Shown in pieces: positions 1-8,543 of a stretch of DNA of 64,000 nt. The notes under the pieces were generated by a model. It was not told where the DNA came from, did no database searches, and saw nothing but the letters and a program-made list of their open reading frames with translations. Every line of letters begins with the position of its first letter. Position 1 is the first letter of the stretch. The stretch is taken from NCBI GenBank assembly GCA_020637555.1, contig JACKKF010000002.1, forward strand, positions 496,001 through 560,000. Reading direction: 5' to 3'. This DNA is from Rhodobacter sp. (lineage in GTDB: Bacteria > Pseudomonadota > Alphaproteobacteria > Rhodobacterales > Rhodobacteraceae). Both the position numbers and the translations under genes were made by a program.

Positions 1-601
1 CGGCCTCGTCCGGCACCCGGCCCCAGGACGGGCGAAACCCGTAGACATTGTTCCAGCCGGCCGGATTGCGCAGGCTGCCCATCATGTCCGACCCGTCGGC
101 AACCGCGATCATCCGGCACGCCAGCGCCACCGCCGCCCCGCCCGAGGACCCCCCGGCGCTGCGCCCGGGGTCATAGGCGTTGCCGGTCGCCCCGTGCACC
201 GGGTTGAAGGTGTGACTGCCCAGGCCGAACTCGGGCGTGTTGGTCTTGCCGATGAACACCGCGCCGGCGGCGCGCATCCGTGCGACGAACAGATCGTCCT
301 TGCGCGCGATCTGCCGCGCGGTGATCGGCGATCCCATGGTCGTGCGCAACCCGGTCACATTGGCCAGATCCTTGACCGCCAGCGGCAACCCGTGCAGCCA
401 GCCCTTGCGGGGCGTGGAATCGGCGGTGCGGGCCTCGGCCAGCAGGGTTTCGGCGTCGCGCAGGCTGACGATGGCGTTGACGGCGGGGTTGCGGGTGGCG
501 ATGCGATCCAGGGTCGCGCGCATCAGCTCCTCGGCCGAGACGGCGCGCGAGTCCAGCGCCTGCGCCTGTTCCAGTGCCCCCATGTCCAGAAGATCGTCCA
601 T
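1..601 (-). CDS. Amidase (amidase-signature family), N-terminal part, cut by window edge
   Basis: This is the first 200 residues of an amidase-signature serine hydrolase, which cleaves amide bonds. The catalytic triad of the family is visible: Lys77 in AVKDL, the cis-Ser (about Ser152) in the GGSSGG loop, and the nucleophile Ser176 in GSDMMGSLRNPA. The C-terminal half lies beyond position 1. The ATG at 601 starts the reading frame, about 157 bases from the oppositely oriented CocE-type hydrolase. Its substrate cannot be read from the sequence. GatA of tRNA amidotransferase belongs to the same family, but the position next to a hydrolase/ABC importer locus favours a catabolic amidase. Confidence 0.88.
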   Translation of the reverse strand, partial: MDDLLDMGALEQAQALDSRAVSAEELMRATLDRIATRNPAVNAIVSLRDAETLLAEARTADSTPRKGWLHGLPLAVKDLANVTGLRTTMGSPITARQIARKDDLFVARMRAAGAVFIGKTNTPEFGLGSHTFNPVHGATGNAYDPGRSAGGSSGGAAVALACRMIAVADGSDMMGSLRNPAGWNNVYGFRPSWGRVPDEA

Positions 602-729
602 GCCCTGCCCCTCTCCATGCCGCATCCGTGATCGGAGAACGCGCCGCATTTGGCAAGCGGTTCGTCGCGAAAAAGACCGCATCCGGCAGCGGGCACCCGC
701 GGAAACCGCGTGCGCGCCCTGATCGGCGT

Positions 730-739
730 GCTAGGGTCT
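730..739 (+). promoter_or_regulatory. Possible -10 element GCTAGGGTCT
   Basis: A GCTAGGGT element ends 19 bases upstream of the CocE-type hydrolase ATG and just before its GGGGGGA ribosome-binding site. The same CTAG-type element recurs at a similar place before several other genes in the window. No clear -35 partner is seen. Confidence 0.3.
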
Positions 740-758
740 GGCCAGGACAGGGGGGACC

Positions 759-2720
759 ATGGACATCATCGACCAGGACGGCGTGCAGATACCCTTGCCG
801 GACGGAACCCGGCTGTCCGCGCGGATCTGGCGGCCCGCCGCCGCGGGACCTGTCCCGGCGGTGCTGGAATACATCCCCTATCGCAAACGCGACAACACCC
901 TGCCGCGCGACGAGACGATTCACCCCTGGATGGCCGCGCAGGGCTATGCCTGTCTGCGCGTGGACATTCGCGGCACGGGCGACAGCGAGGGCGTGTTCGA
1001 CGATGAATATTCCCGGCGCGAACTGGCCGACGCCTGCGAGGTGATCGCCTGGATCGCGGCACAGGACTGGTGCGACGGCGCGGTCGGCATGATGGGCAAG
1101 AGCTGGGGCGCGTTCAACAGCCTGCAAACGGCCTGGCTGAACCCGCCGGCGTTGAAGGCGGTGGTCAAGGTCTGCGGCACCGTCGACCGGTTCAACGACG
1201 ACATCCACTTCAAGGGCGGGTGCCTGCTGGGCGAGAATTTCGCCTGGGGCAGTCTCATGCTGTCCTATTGCGCGCGGCCCGCCGATCCCCTGCTGCGCCC
1301 GGACTGGCGTGCGGACTTGCGCCAGCGCATCGCCACCATGCCGCATCTCGGCGCGGTCTGGACCGACCATCAAACCCGCGACGCCTACTGGCGGCATGGC
1401 TCGGTCTGCGAGGATTACAGCCGCCTCGGGCCCGCCGTCCTGTCGATCGGCGGCTGGAACGACAACTACATGAACGCCCCCGCCGCGCTGGTCACCAACG
1501 CGCCCAACGCCAAGGCCATCGTCGGCCCCTGGGTCCATCAATATCCGCACACGGCGGTGCCCGGGCCGCGAATCGATTTTCTTCAGCAGATGCGGGCCTG
1601 GTGGGATCGCTGGCTCAAGGGCATCGACAACGGTGTCGACCACTGGCCGGACTATCGCGTCTGGATGCTGGACAGCACGCGCCCCGATGCCTCGGCCGCG
1701 CATCGCCCCGGGCGCTGGCTGGCCGAGGTCTTGCCCTCGCCGCGCGTGTCGATGCAGGACCTGTCGCTGGGTGCGGATGGGGCGCTGGGCGGGCCCGGCG
1801 ACCCCGGGCGGATCATCGCCACACCCCAGACCCTGGGGGCCGCGGCCGGCGACTTCTTCCCCATGGGGCTGAATGCCGAGATGGCGGCCGACCAACGCGA
1901 GGACGATGCCCGGTCCGTCTGTTTCGACCGGCCCTGCCCCGACGGATTGGCGCTGCTGGGCGCGGCCTCGCTGACGCTGAGCCTGAGCGCGGACCAGCCC
2001 TTCGGTTTCGTTGTGGCCCGCCTGTGCGACGTGGCGCCGGACGGGGCATCGACCCGGATCGCGCATGGCATGCTGAACCTGCGCCACCGGACCGATCCGC
2101 CCGAACCGGTGCCGCAGGGCGCGCCGGTCACGGTCACGCTGACGCTGGATCAGATGGCGTATCGGCTGGCGCCGGGGCACCGGCTGCGGCTGGCGCTGTC
2201 GAACAGCTATTGGCCCTGGATCTGGCCATCGCCCGCGCCGGTCACACTGACGGTGCATCGCGGCACCCTGCGCCTGCCCGTGCATCAGGGCGAGGCGCCG
2301 GGCTGGCACTTTGACGAACCCGCGCCGCCTCCGCCGGGCCGCCTGCGCCGGATCAGCCCCGCGCACGAGTCCCGGACCCGGTGCCGCGATGCGATCAGCG
2401 GGGTCGAAACCCTCACCGTGACCTCGGACAGTGGCGAGACCGAGAACCCCGATCACGGGCTGCGCACCCGCGCGGTGATGACGAAAACCTGGACGATTCA
2501 CCCCGATGACCCGCTGACCGCCGCCTGCGCGATCCGCTGGACCCAGCGGTTCGCACGCGACGCCTGGTCCGTCGAAACCGAGGTCGACGCCCACCAAACG
2601 GCCAGCGCCGCGGCGTTCGCCCTGACCGCCCGGCTGGTCGCCCGCATCAAGGACGGCGCGGAAGTCCCGGAAATCATCGAAAGAAATTTTGATGCGCAGG
2701 TTGCGCGCCGGGAGACATGA
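759..2720 (+). CDS. CocE/NonD (X-Pro dipeptidyl-peptidase S15) family hydrolase
   Basis: A 653-residue alpha/beta hydrolase of the CocE/NonD family, which hydrolyses esters or acyl-amide bonds. The serine elbow is G-K-S-W-G at residues 113-117, with Ser115 as nucleophile. The N-terminal part carries the YIPYRKRD and DIRGTGDSEG motifs of the family. The acid is probably Asp in GGWNDNY and the base His in GPWVHQYPH. From about residue 340 a beta-rich jelly-roll C-terminal domain follows. There is no signal peptide, so it should act in the cytoplasm. It lies 141 bases before a peptide-type ABC importer and is divergent from an amidase, which suggests hydrolysis of an imported ester, amide or acyl-peptide. 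The substrate is not known. Confidence 0.9.
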   Translation: MDIIDQDGVQIPLPDGTRLSARIWRPAAAGPVPAVLEYIPYRKRDNTLPRDETIHPWMAAQGYACLRVDIRGTGDSEGVFDDEYSRRELADACEVIAWIAAQDWCDGAVGMMGKSWGAFNSLQTAWLNPPALKAVVKVCGTVDRFNDDIHFKGGCLLGENFAWGSLMLSYCARPADPLLRPDWRADLRQRIATMPHLGAVWTDHQTRDAYWRHGSVCEDYSRLGPAVLSIGGWNDNYMNAPAALVTNAPNAKAIVGPWVHQYPHTAVPGPRIDFLQQMRAWWDRWLKGIDNGVDHWPDYRVWMLDSTRPDASAAHRPGRWLAEVLPSPRVSMQDLSLGADGALGGPGDPGRIIATPQTLGAAAGDFFPMGLNAEMAADQREDDARSVCFDRPCPDGLALLGAASLTLSLSADQPFGFVVARLCDVAPDGASTRIAHGMLNLRHRTDPPEPVPQGAPVTVTLTLDQMAYRLAPGHRLRLALSNSYWPWIWPSPAPVTLTVHRGTLRLPVHQGEAPGWHFDEPAPPPPGRLRRISPAHESRTRCRDAISGVETLTVTSDSGETENPDHGLRTRAVMTKTWTIHPDDPLTAACAIRWTQRFARDAWSVETEVDAHQTASAAAFALTARLVARIKDGAEVPEIIERNFDAQVARRET

Positions 2721-2861
2721 TTGTTACAGTTACCGGCAACATTTCAGTTGATTGACCGGGGACACGGCTGTTATCGATTCCACAGTCAATAAAAATCGGC
2801 CGCCAAGCTGGCGCGTCAGACCTTGCGCTTCCCGATGGGGGGCCTCTTCAGGGAGAGACCG

Positions 2862-4448
2862 ATGAACGACGAATTCCGCTTTATTCTGGACAGGGCCGCG
2901 CGCGGCAAGATGCCTCGGCGCGCCTTCCTGGGGCGGGCCGCCGCGCTTGGCGTGGCCAGCACCGCCGCGACCGGCCTGCTGTCCAAGGCCGTGCTGGCGC
3001 AGGGACCGCGGCAAGGTGGCTCGCTGGTGGTCGGGATGCAGGGCGGCGAAAGCACCAACTCGCTGGACCCGGCGGTGGCCGCGTCGCAGGTGCCGTTCCT
3101 GTATGGCTATTGCACCGGCGAGACGATGGTGACGATCGCCCCCGACGGCAGCCTGGTGCCGAAACTGGCGGAGGAATGGGAAGCCTCGGCCAACGCGCAG
3201 ACCTGGCGCTTCAAGATCCGCAGCGGCGTGCAGTTCCACAACGGCCAGACCCTCACCCCCGAGGACGTGGCCCAGACCCTGCGGCGCCATTCGGACGAGA
3301 ACTCGCAATCGGGTGCGCTGGGGATCATGCGCGGCATCTCGTCGATCGCGGTGGACGGCGATTCGGTGGTGCTGGAAACCACGACCCCCAACGCCGACCT
3401 TCCCTATCTGCTGGCCGACTATCACCTGTTGATCCAGCCCAACGGCGGGTTTGACGATCCGACCTCGGGGATCATGACCGGGCCCTACAAATGGGCCGAG
3501 AACGAGCCTGGCGTGCGCCACGTCATGGAAAAGTTCGACGGCCACTGGGACAGCAGCGTCGGGCATTTCAACTCGATCGAGATCCTGGTCATCAACGATG
3601 CGACCGCGCGCAACTCGGCGCTGCAATCGGGTCAGGTGCAGCTGATCAACCGCGTCGAACCGCGGGTGGCCGGTCTGCTCAGCCGGGCGCCGGGCGTCAG
3701 CGTCGAATCGACCGCCGGGCGCGGGCACTATGTCTTCATCATGCGCTGCAATGCCGCGCCCTTCGACAACAATGACCTGCGGATGGCGCTGAAACTGGCG
3801 ATCAACCGTCAGGACATGGTGGACCGCATCCTGCGTGGCTATGGCTCGATCGGCAATGACATGCCGATCAACGCGGCCTACCCGCTGTTCGACGACAGCA
3901 TCCCGCAGCGCGAATACGACCCGGATCAGGCCCGCTTCTACTATGAACGCTCGGGGCATTCGGGGCCGATCGACCTGCGCACCTCGGAAGTGGCCTTCCC
4001 CGGTGCCATCGACGCCGCGCAACTGTTCAAGGAAAGCGCCGCGGCCGCCGGGATCGATCTGAACATCATCCGCGAGCCGGGCGACGGCTACTGGTCCGAA
4101 GTGTGGAACGTGCAGCCCTTCTCGGCATCCTATTGGGGCGGGCGGCCGGTCCAGGACCAGATGTATTCCACGGCGTATCTATCCACCGCCGACTGGAACG
4201 ACACCGCCTTCCACAACGCGCATTTCGACGACCTGCTGATCCAGGCACGCGGCGAACTGGACATGGCCCGGCGCAAGACGCTTTACAGCGAAATGGGCCA
4301 GCTGGTGCGCGACGAAGGCGGCCTGATCGCGCCGATGTTCAACGATTTCATCGACGCCCATAACGATCAGATCGCCGGCTGGGTCGCCAACCCCGCCGCC
4401 GAGATGATGGGCGGGCAGGCCGCGATCATGATGTGGTCGGCGTCGTAA
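2862..4448 (+). CDS. ABC transporter substrate-binding protein, family 5, Tat-exported
   Basis: A 528-residue periplasmic binding protein of solute-binding family 5 (oligopeptide, dipeptide, glutathione, nickel). The ATG at 2862 is preferred over upstream starts because GGGAGAG lies just before it and it places a twin-arginine signal correctly: Arg19-Arg20 in PRRAFLG, a hydrophobic stretch, and likely cleavage after Ala46 in AVLA-QG. Tat export implies folding in the cytoplasm before release. The family fold is shown by the NGQTLTPEDV and MTGPYKW segments. It is the first gene of a binding protein-permease-permease-ATPase operon. The ligand is probably a peptide or amide, given the neighbouring CocE hydrolase and amidase, but this is inference. 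Confidence 0.93.
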   Translation: MNDEFRFILDRAARGKMPRRAFLGRAAALGVASTAATGLLSKAVLAQGPRQGGSLVVGMQGGESTNSLDPAVAASQVPFLYGYCTGETMVTIAPDGSLVPKLAEEWEASANAQTWRFKIRSGVQFHNGQTLTPEDVAQTLRRHSDENSQSGALGIMRGISSIAVDGDSVVLETTTPNADLPYLLADYHLLIQPNGGFDDPTSGIMTGPYKWAENEPGVRHVMEKFDGHWDSSVGHFNSIEILVINDATARNSALQSGQVQLINRVEPRVAGLLSRAPGVSVESTAGRGHYVFIMRCNAAPFDNNDLRMALKLAINRQDMVDRILRGYGSIGNDMPINAAYPLFDDSIPQREYDPDQARFYYERSGHSGPIDLRTSEVAFPGAIDAAQLFKESAAAAGIDLNIIREPGDGYWSEVWNVQPFSASYWGGRPVQDQMYSTAYLSTADWNDTAFHNAHFDDLLIQARGELDMARRKTLYSEMGQLVRDEGGLIAPMFNDFIDAHNDQIAGWVANPAAEMMGGQAAIMMWSAS

Positions 4449-4454
4449 GCGCCG

Positions 4455-5411
4455 ATGCATCCGATCCTCAAACTGGTGATCCAGCGCCTTGCGCTGGGTC
4501 TCCTTTTACTCCTTGCCGCGTCGGTGCTGATCTTTGTCGGCACCCAGATCCTGCCGGGCGACGTTGCGCAGGCGATCCTCGGGCAGAACGCAACGGCCGA
4601 AGCCCTGGCCAACATGCGGGCCTCGATGGGCCTGGACCAACCGGCATACGTTCGTTATTTCCAGTGGCTTTTCAACGCCCTGCACGGTGACCTTGGCCAC
4701 GCCCTGTCGAATGGCCGCGATATTGCCGACTCGATCAGCGGCCGCATGGGGAACACGCTTTTCCTTGCGTCGGTCGCTGCCGCGATCTCGGTCCCGCTGG
4801 CAATCTTCCTGGGCCTGCTGGCCGTGCGGTATCGTGACCGCTGGCCCGACAAGCTGATCTCGGCGATCACGCTGACCTCGATCTCGTTGCCCGAGTTCCT
4901 GCTGGGCTATGTCGTGATGTATTTCCTCTCGGTCAAGCTGGGCTGGTTTCCGTCGGTGTCGAACATCAACAGCGGCATGACCTTCTGGCAGAAGCTGAAC
5001 GCGGTCGCCCTGCCGGCGCTGGTGCTGACCCTGGTGGTCCTGGCGCACATGATGCGCATGACCCGCGCCGCGATCCTGAATGTCATGCAATCGGCCTATA
5101 TCGAAACCGCCGAGCTGAAGGGCCTGAGACGGTTCACCATCATCGCCCGCCACGCCATGCCCAATGCGATCGCGCCCATCGTCAACGTGGTGATGATCAA
5201 CCTGGCGTATCTGGTGGTCGGCGTGGTGGTGATCGAAGTGGTCTTTGTCTATCCCGGCATGGGGCAGTATCTGGTCGATCATGTGGCCAAGCGCGACGTG
5301 CCCGTGGTGCAGGCCTGCGGTCTGATCTTTGCCACGGTCTACATCGGCATGAACCTGCTGGCGGACATGATCGCCATCCTGTCGAATCCCAGATTGAGGC
5401 ATCCGAAATGA
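4455..5411 (+). CDS. ABC transporter permease, DppB/OppB type
   Basis: A 318-residue inner-membrane permease with about six transmembrane segments. It forms the import channel together with the next gene product. The N-terminal membrane anchor starting LKLVIQRLALGLLLLL and the C-terminal coupling region with YIETAELKGL are typical of DppB/OppB proteins. It starts 6 bases after the binding-protein stop and its own stop overlaps the next start as ATGA, so the operon is translationally coupled. Confidence 0.95.
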   Translation: MHPILKLVIQRLALGLLLLLAASVLIFVGTQILPGDVAQAILGQNATAEALANMRASMGLDQPAYVRYFQWLFNALHGDLGHALSNGRDIADSISGRMGNTLFLASVAAAISVPLAIFLGLLAVRYRDRWPDKLISAITLTSISLPEFLLGYVVMYFLSVKLGWFPSVSNINSGMTFWQKLNAVALPALVLTLVVLAHMMRMTRAAILNVMQSAYIETAELKGLRRFTIIARHAMPNAIAPIVNVVMINLAYLVVGVVVIEVVFVYPGMGQYLVDHVAKRDVPVVQACGLIFATVYIGMNLLADMIAILSNPRLRHPK

Positions 5412-6226
5412 AGGGCATGCCGCTATCGGCCCAGCTGGGCCTGTTCATCACCGTGCTGTATTTCGCGGCGGCGATCCTCGCACCCGTCATCGCCCCCTAC
5501 GGCATGTCGGAAATCGTCGGCGACGTGTGGGAGCCGTCCTCTGCCCGGTTCTGGCTGGGCACCGACAATCTGGGCCGCGACCTGCTGACCCGCATGATCT
5601 ATGGCGGCCGCACGACAATTTTCGTCGCCGCCATGGCGACCGCGCTCAGCTTCACGCTGGGGTCGATCCTGGGGTTCACCGCCGCGGTCTATGGCGGCTG
5701 GGTCGATCAGGTCATGTCGCGTCTCAACGATCTGGTCATGTCGATCCCGACGCTGATCTTTGCGCTGGTGGTGCTGTCGGTGATGCCGGTGACGCTGCCG
5801 ATCCTGATCTTCATCATGGGGTTCCTGGATTCCACCCGCGTGTTCCGCCTGTCGCGGGCGGTGGCGGTGGACATCAACGTCATGGACTACGTCGAGGCCG
5901 CGCGCCTCAGGGGCGAAGGACAGGCCTGGGTCATCTTCCGCGAGATCCTGCCGAACGCGCTGTCGCCCCTGGTGGCGGAACTGGGCCTGAGGTTCATCTT
6001 TGCGATCCTGTTCATTTCCACCCTGTCGTTCCTGGGCCTGGGGATCCAGCCCCCGGCGGCGGACTGGGGCGGCATCGTCAAGGAAAACCGCGAGGGCATC
6101 GTCTATGGCATCCCCGCGGCGCTGGTTCCGGCGGTGGCCATCGTCACGCTGTCGATCTCGGTGAACCTGGTGGCCGACTGGGCGCTGAACCGCACCACCA
6201 GCCTGAAAGGAGGGCGCGGTGCCTGA
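5408..6226 (+). CDS. ABC transporter permease, DppC/OppC type
   Basis: A 272-residue inner-membrane permease and the second channel half of the importer. It has the typical DppC order: first membrane helix, a periplasmic segment with LGTDNLGRDLLTR, then five helices. The coupling loop YVEAARLRGEGQAWV contacts the ATPase in this family. It overlaps the upstream permease by 4 bases and the downstream ATPase by 8 bases. A strong AAAGGAGG site for the ATPase gene sits inside its last codons. Confidence 0.95.
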   Translation: MKGMPLSAQLGLFITVLYFAAAILAPVIAPYGMSEIVGDVWEPSSARFWLGTDNLGRDLLTRMIYGGRTTIFVAAMATALSFTLGSILGFTAAVYGGWVDQVMSRLNDLVMSIPTLIFALVVLSVMPVTLPILIFIMGFLDSTRVFRLSRAVAVDINVMDYVEAARLRGEGQAWVIFREILPNALSPLVAELGLRFIFAILFISTLSFLGLGIQPPAADWGGIVKENREGIVYGIPAALVPAVAIVTLSISVNLVADWALNRTTSLKGGRGA

Positions 6227-7856
6227 TCCTCTACTCGACATTCGCAACCTGCGGATCGAAGCAACCGTCTATGCCCCCGGGGAAAAGCCGCGCAACGCGG
6301 TGATCGTCGACGATGTCTCGCTCAGCCTCGAACGGGGCAAGGTGATGGGGCTGATCGGGGAATCCGGGGCGGGCAAATCGACCATCGGCCTGTCCGCCCT
6401 GGCCTATGGGCGCGGGGGCATCCGGCTGTCGGGGGGCGAGATCCGGCTCAACGGGCGCGAAATCCGCCTGGCCAGCGGCGCCACCCTGCGCAGCCTGCGC
6501 GGCAAGGAGGTGACCTATGTCGCGCAATCCGCCGCCGCCGCCTTCAACCCCGCCAAACGCCTGATGGAACAGGTGACCGAGGCCGCGCTGGCCCATGGTG
6601 TCATGACCCAGGCCGAGGCCGAGGCCCGCGCGGTGGACCTGTTCCGCACCCTGTCGTTGCCCGACCCCGAAAATTTCGGCCGCCGCTATCCGCACCAGGT
6701 GTCGGGCGGGCAGTTGCAGCGGGCGATGACGGCGATGGCGCTGTGCCCGAAACCCGATCTGGTGATCTTTGACGAACCGACGACCGCGCTGGACGTGACC
6801 ACGCAGATCGACGTGCTGGCCGCGATCAAGACGGCCATCGCGGAAACCGGGGTGGCGGCGCTCTACATCACGCATGACCTGGCGGTCGTGGCGCAGGTGT
6901 CAGACGAGATCATGGTGCTCAGGCACGGGAAGATGGTTGAACATGGCACCTGCCAGCAGATCATCGAGGCCCCGCGCGAGGAATATACCCGCGCGCTGAT
7001 TTCCGTCCGCTCCATCGACCATCAGGAAAAATCTCCCGAGGGCGAGGCCCTGCTCACGGTCGAGGGGGTCAGCGCCCGCTACGGCGCCATGGCCAAGGAC
7101 GTGCTCAGCGACGTGAGCGTCGCCCTCAGGCCCGGTCAGACGCTGGCGCTGGTGGGCGAGTCGGGCTCTGGCAAATCGACCATGGCCCGGGTCATCACCG
7201 GGCTGCTGCCACCGCGCAAGGGGACCATCACCTTTGACGGCAAGCCGTTGCCCGGCGCGCTCAAGGATCGCTCGCGCGAGGAATTGCGCGAATTGCAGAT
7301 GATCTACCAGATGGCCGACGTCGCCATGAATCCCCGTCAGACGGTGGCCACGATCATCGGCCGGCCGCTTGAATTCTACTTCGGCCTGAAGGGGCGCGAG
7401 CGCGACGCGCGGGTGCAGGAATTGCTGGACGCCATCGAACTGGGCGAAGGTTTTGCCGACCGCTACCCGGCGGAATTGTCCGGGGGGCAGAAGCAGCGTG
7501 TCTGCATCGCGCGCGCCCTGGCGGCAAAGCCCAAGCTCATCATCTGCGACGAGGTGACATCGGCGCTGGACCCGCTGGTCGCGGACGGGATCCTGAAACT
7601 GCTTCTGGATCTCCAGGCGCGCGAGGGGGTGGCCTATCTCTTCATCACCCATGACATCGCGACGGTGAAAGCCATCGCCGATTCCATCGCGGTGATGTAT
7701 CAGGGCCGCGTGCAACGCTATGGTGCGAAAAGCCAGGTCCTGGCCCCGCCCTTCGACGATTACACCGATCTTCTGTTGTCGTCGGTGCCGGAAATGGAAC
7801 TGGGCTGGCTTGAGCGCGTGCTCGACCATCGCCGCATGGAAAGCGCCGGGAATTAA
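6219..7856 (+). CDS. Fused double ABC ATPase, DppD-DppF type
   Basis: A 545-residue protein with two complete nucleotide-binding domains in one chain, where many peptide importers use two separate proteins. Domain 1 has Walker A GESGAGKS, signature VSGGQLQR and Walker B LVIFDEPT. Domain 2 has GESGSGKS, LSGGQKQR and LIICDEVT. It energises the two upstream permeases. The GTG at 6219 is chosen because AAAGGAGG lies 5 bases before it and VPDPLLDIRN gives the usual domain start. It is the last gene of the importer operon. Confidence 0.94.
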   Translation: MPDPLLDIRNLRIEATVYAPGEKPRNAVIVDDVSLSLERGKVMGLIGESGAGKSTIGLSALAYGRGGIRLSGGEIRLNGREIRLASGATLRSLRGKEVTYVAQSAAAAFNPAKRLMEQVTEAALAHGVMTQAEAEARAVDLFRTLSLPDPENFGRRYPHQVSGGQLQRAMTAMALCPKPDLVIFDEPTTALDVTTQIDVLAAIKTAIAETGVAALYITHDLAVVAQVSDEIMVLRHGKMVEHGTCQQIIEAPREEYTRALISVRSIDHQEKSPEGEALLTVEGVSARYGAMAKDVLSDVSVALRPGQTLALVGESGSGKSTMARVITGLLPPRKGTITFDGKPLPGALKDRSREELRELQMIYQMADVAMNPRQTVATIIGRPLEFYFGLKGRERDARVQELLDAIELGEGFADRYPAELSGGQKQRVCIARALAAKPKLIICDEVTSALDPLVADGILKLLLDLQAREGVAYLFITHDIATVKAIADSIAVMYQGRVQRYGAKSQVLAPPFDDYTDLLLSSVPEMELGWLERVLDHRRMESAGN

Positions 7857-7866
7857 GCCGATTGCA

Positions 7867-7900
7867 CCCCTGCCCCCGCCCGTCTATGCAGGGGCAGTTT
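7867..7900 (+). terminator. Weak hairpin after the ABC operon
   Basis: CCCCTGC (7867-7873) can pair with GCAGGGG (7888-7894), followed by CAGTTTTG. The loop is 14 bases and the T-run is short. It may reduce read-through into the ThiE-like gene. Confidence 0.25.
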
Positions 7901-7916
7901 TGCCCGAGGTGCCCCG

Positions 7917-8543
7917 ATGACCGACCAGCCCGACCGCCCGCAGCTTTACCTCGTGACGCCTGCGGCCTTCGATCCTGACGTCTTCGCGCCGAAACTGGCG
8001 CGGGTGCTGGACGGACTGCCTATCGCGTGCGTGCGCCTTGCCATGGCCGGGTCCGACGAGGACGCCATCGCCCGCGCCGCCGACGCGGTGCGCGAGGAAA
8101 CCCATGCCCGCGACATCGCCATCGTGATCGACCGTCATGTCGCGCTGGTGGAACGTCTGGGGCTGGACGGCGTGCACCTGCCCGAGGGCGCGCGCGGTCT
8201 GCGCAAGCTGCGCGACACGCTGGGCGCCGATGTGATCATCGGCGCGGGATGCGGGGCCTCGCGCCATGACGGGATCAGCGCGGCCGAGGCCGGGGCCGAT
8301 TACGTCGCCTTCGCCCCTGTCGGGGAAACCGGCCTGGGCAGCGGCGCGCGCGCCGACCGGGACCTGTTCGCCTGGTGGTCGGAAATGATCGAGGTGCCGG
8401 TGGTGGCCGAAGGCGCGCTCACGCCCGACCTGGTCGAAAGCCTGGCGCCAGTGGCCGATTTCTTTGCGTTCGGCGCCGAGATCTGGGGCCAGGACGACCC
8501 GTTGGCCGCGCTGCGTCCGCTGGTCGCGCCGCTGGGTTACTGA
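7917..8543 (+). CDS. Thiamine-phosphate-synthase-like (ThiE family) TIM-barrel protein
   Basis: A 208-residue protein with the ThiE/TenI barrel: YLVTP at the start, DRHVALVERLGLDGVHLPE, and a late GADYVAFAPVGETG strand. ThiE joins the pyrimidine and thiazole halves of thiamine; TenI is a thiazole aromatase. The usual ThiE loop GPVFPTxTK is replaced here by APVGETGLG, so the normal pyrophosphate-binding threonines are not evident. Function could be TenI-like or a divergent ThiE. No other thi gene is close. Its stop overlaps the stop of the convergent hemE by 7 bases. Confidence 0.75.
   Translation: MTDQPDRPQLYLVTPAAFDPDVFAPKLARVLDGLPIACVRLAMAGSDEDAIARAADAVREETHARDIAIVIDRHVALVERLGLDGVHLPEGARGLRKLRDTLGADVIIGAGCGASRHDGISAAEAGADYVAFAPVGETGLGSGARADRDLFAWWSEMIEVPVVAEGALTPDLVESLAPVADFFAFGAEIWGQDDPLAALRPLVAPLGY

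Noticed and set aside
171..2597. 808-residue open frame on the minus strand opposite the CocE-type hydrolase
   Set aside because: It is a mirror frame caused by GC-rich third positions. It has low-complexity Arg/Gly/Gln composition and no family match, while the plus strand holds a clear hydrolase.
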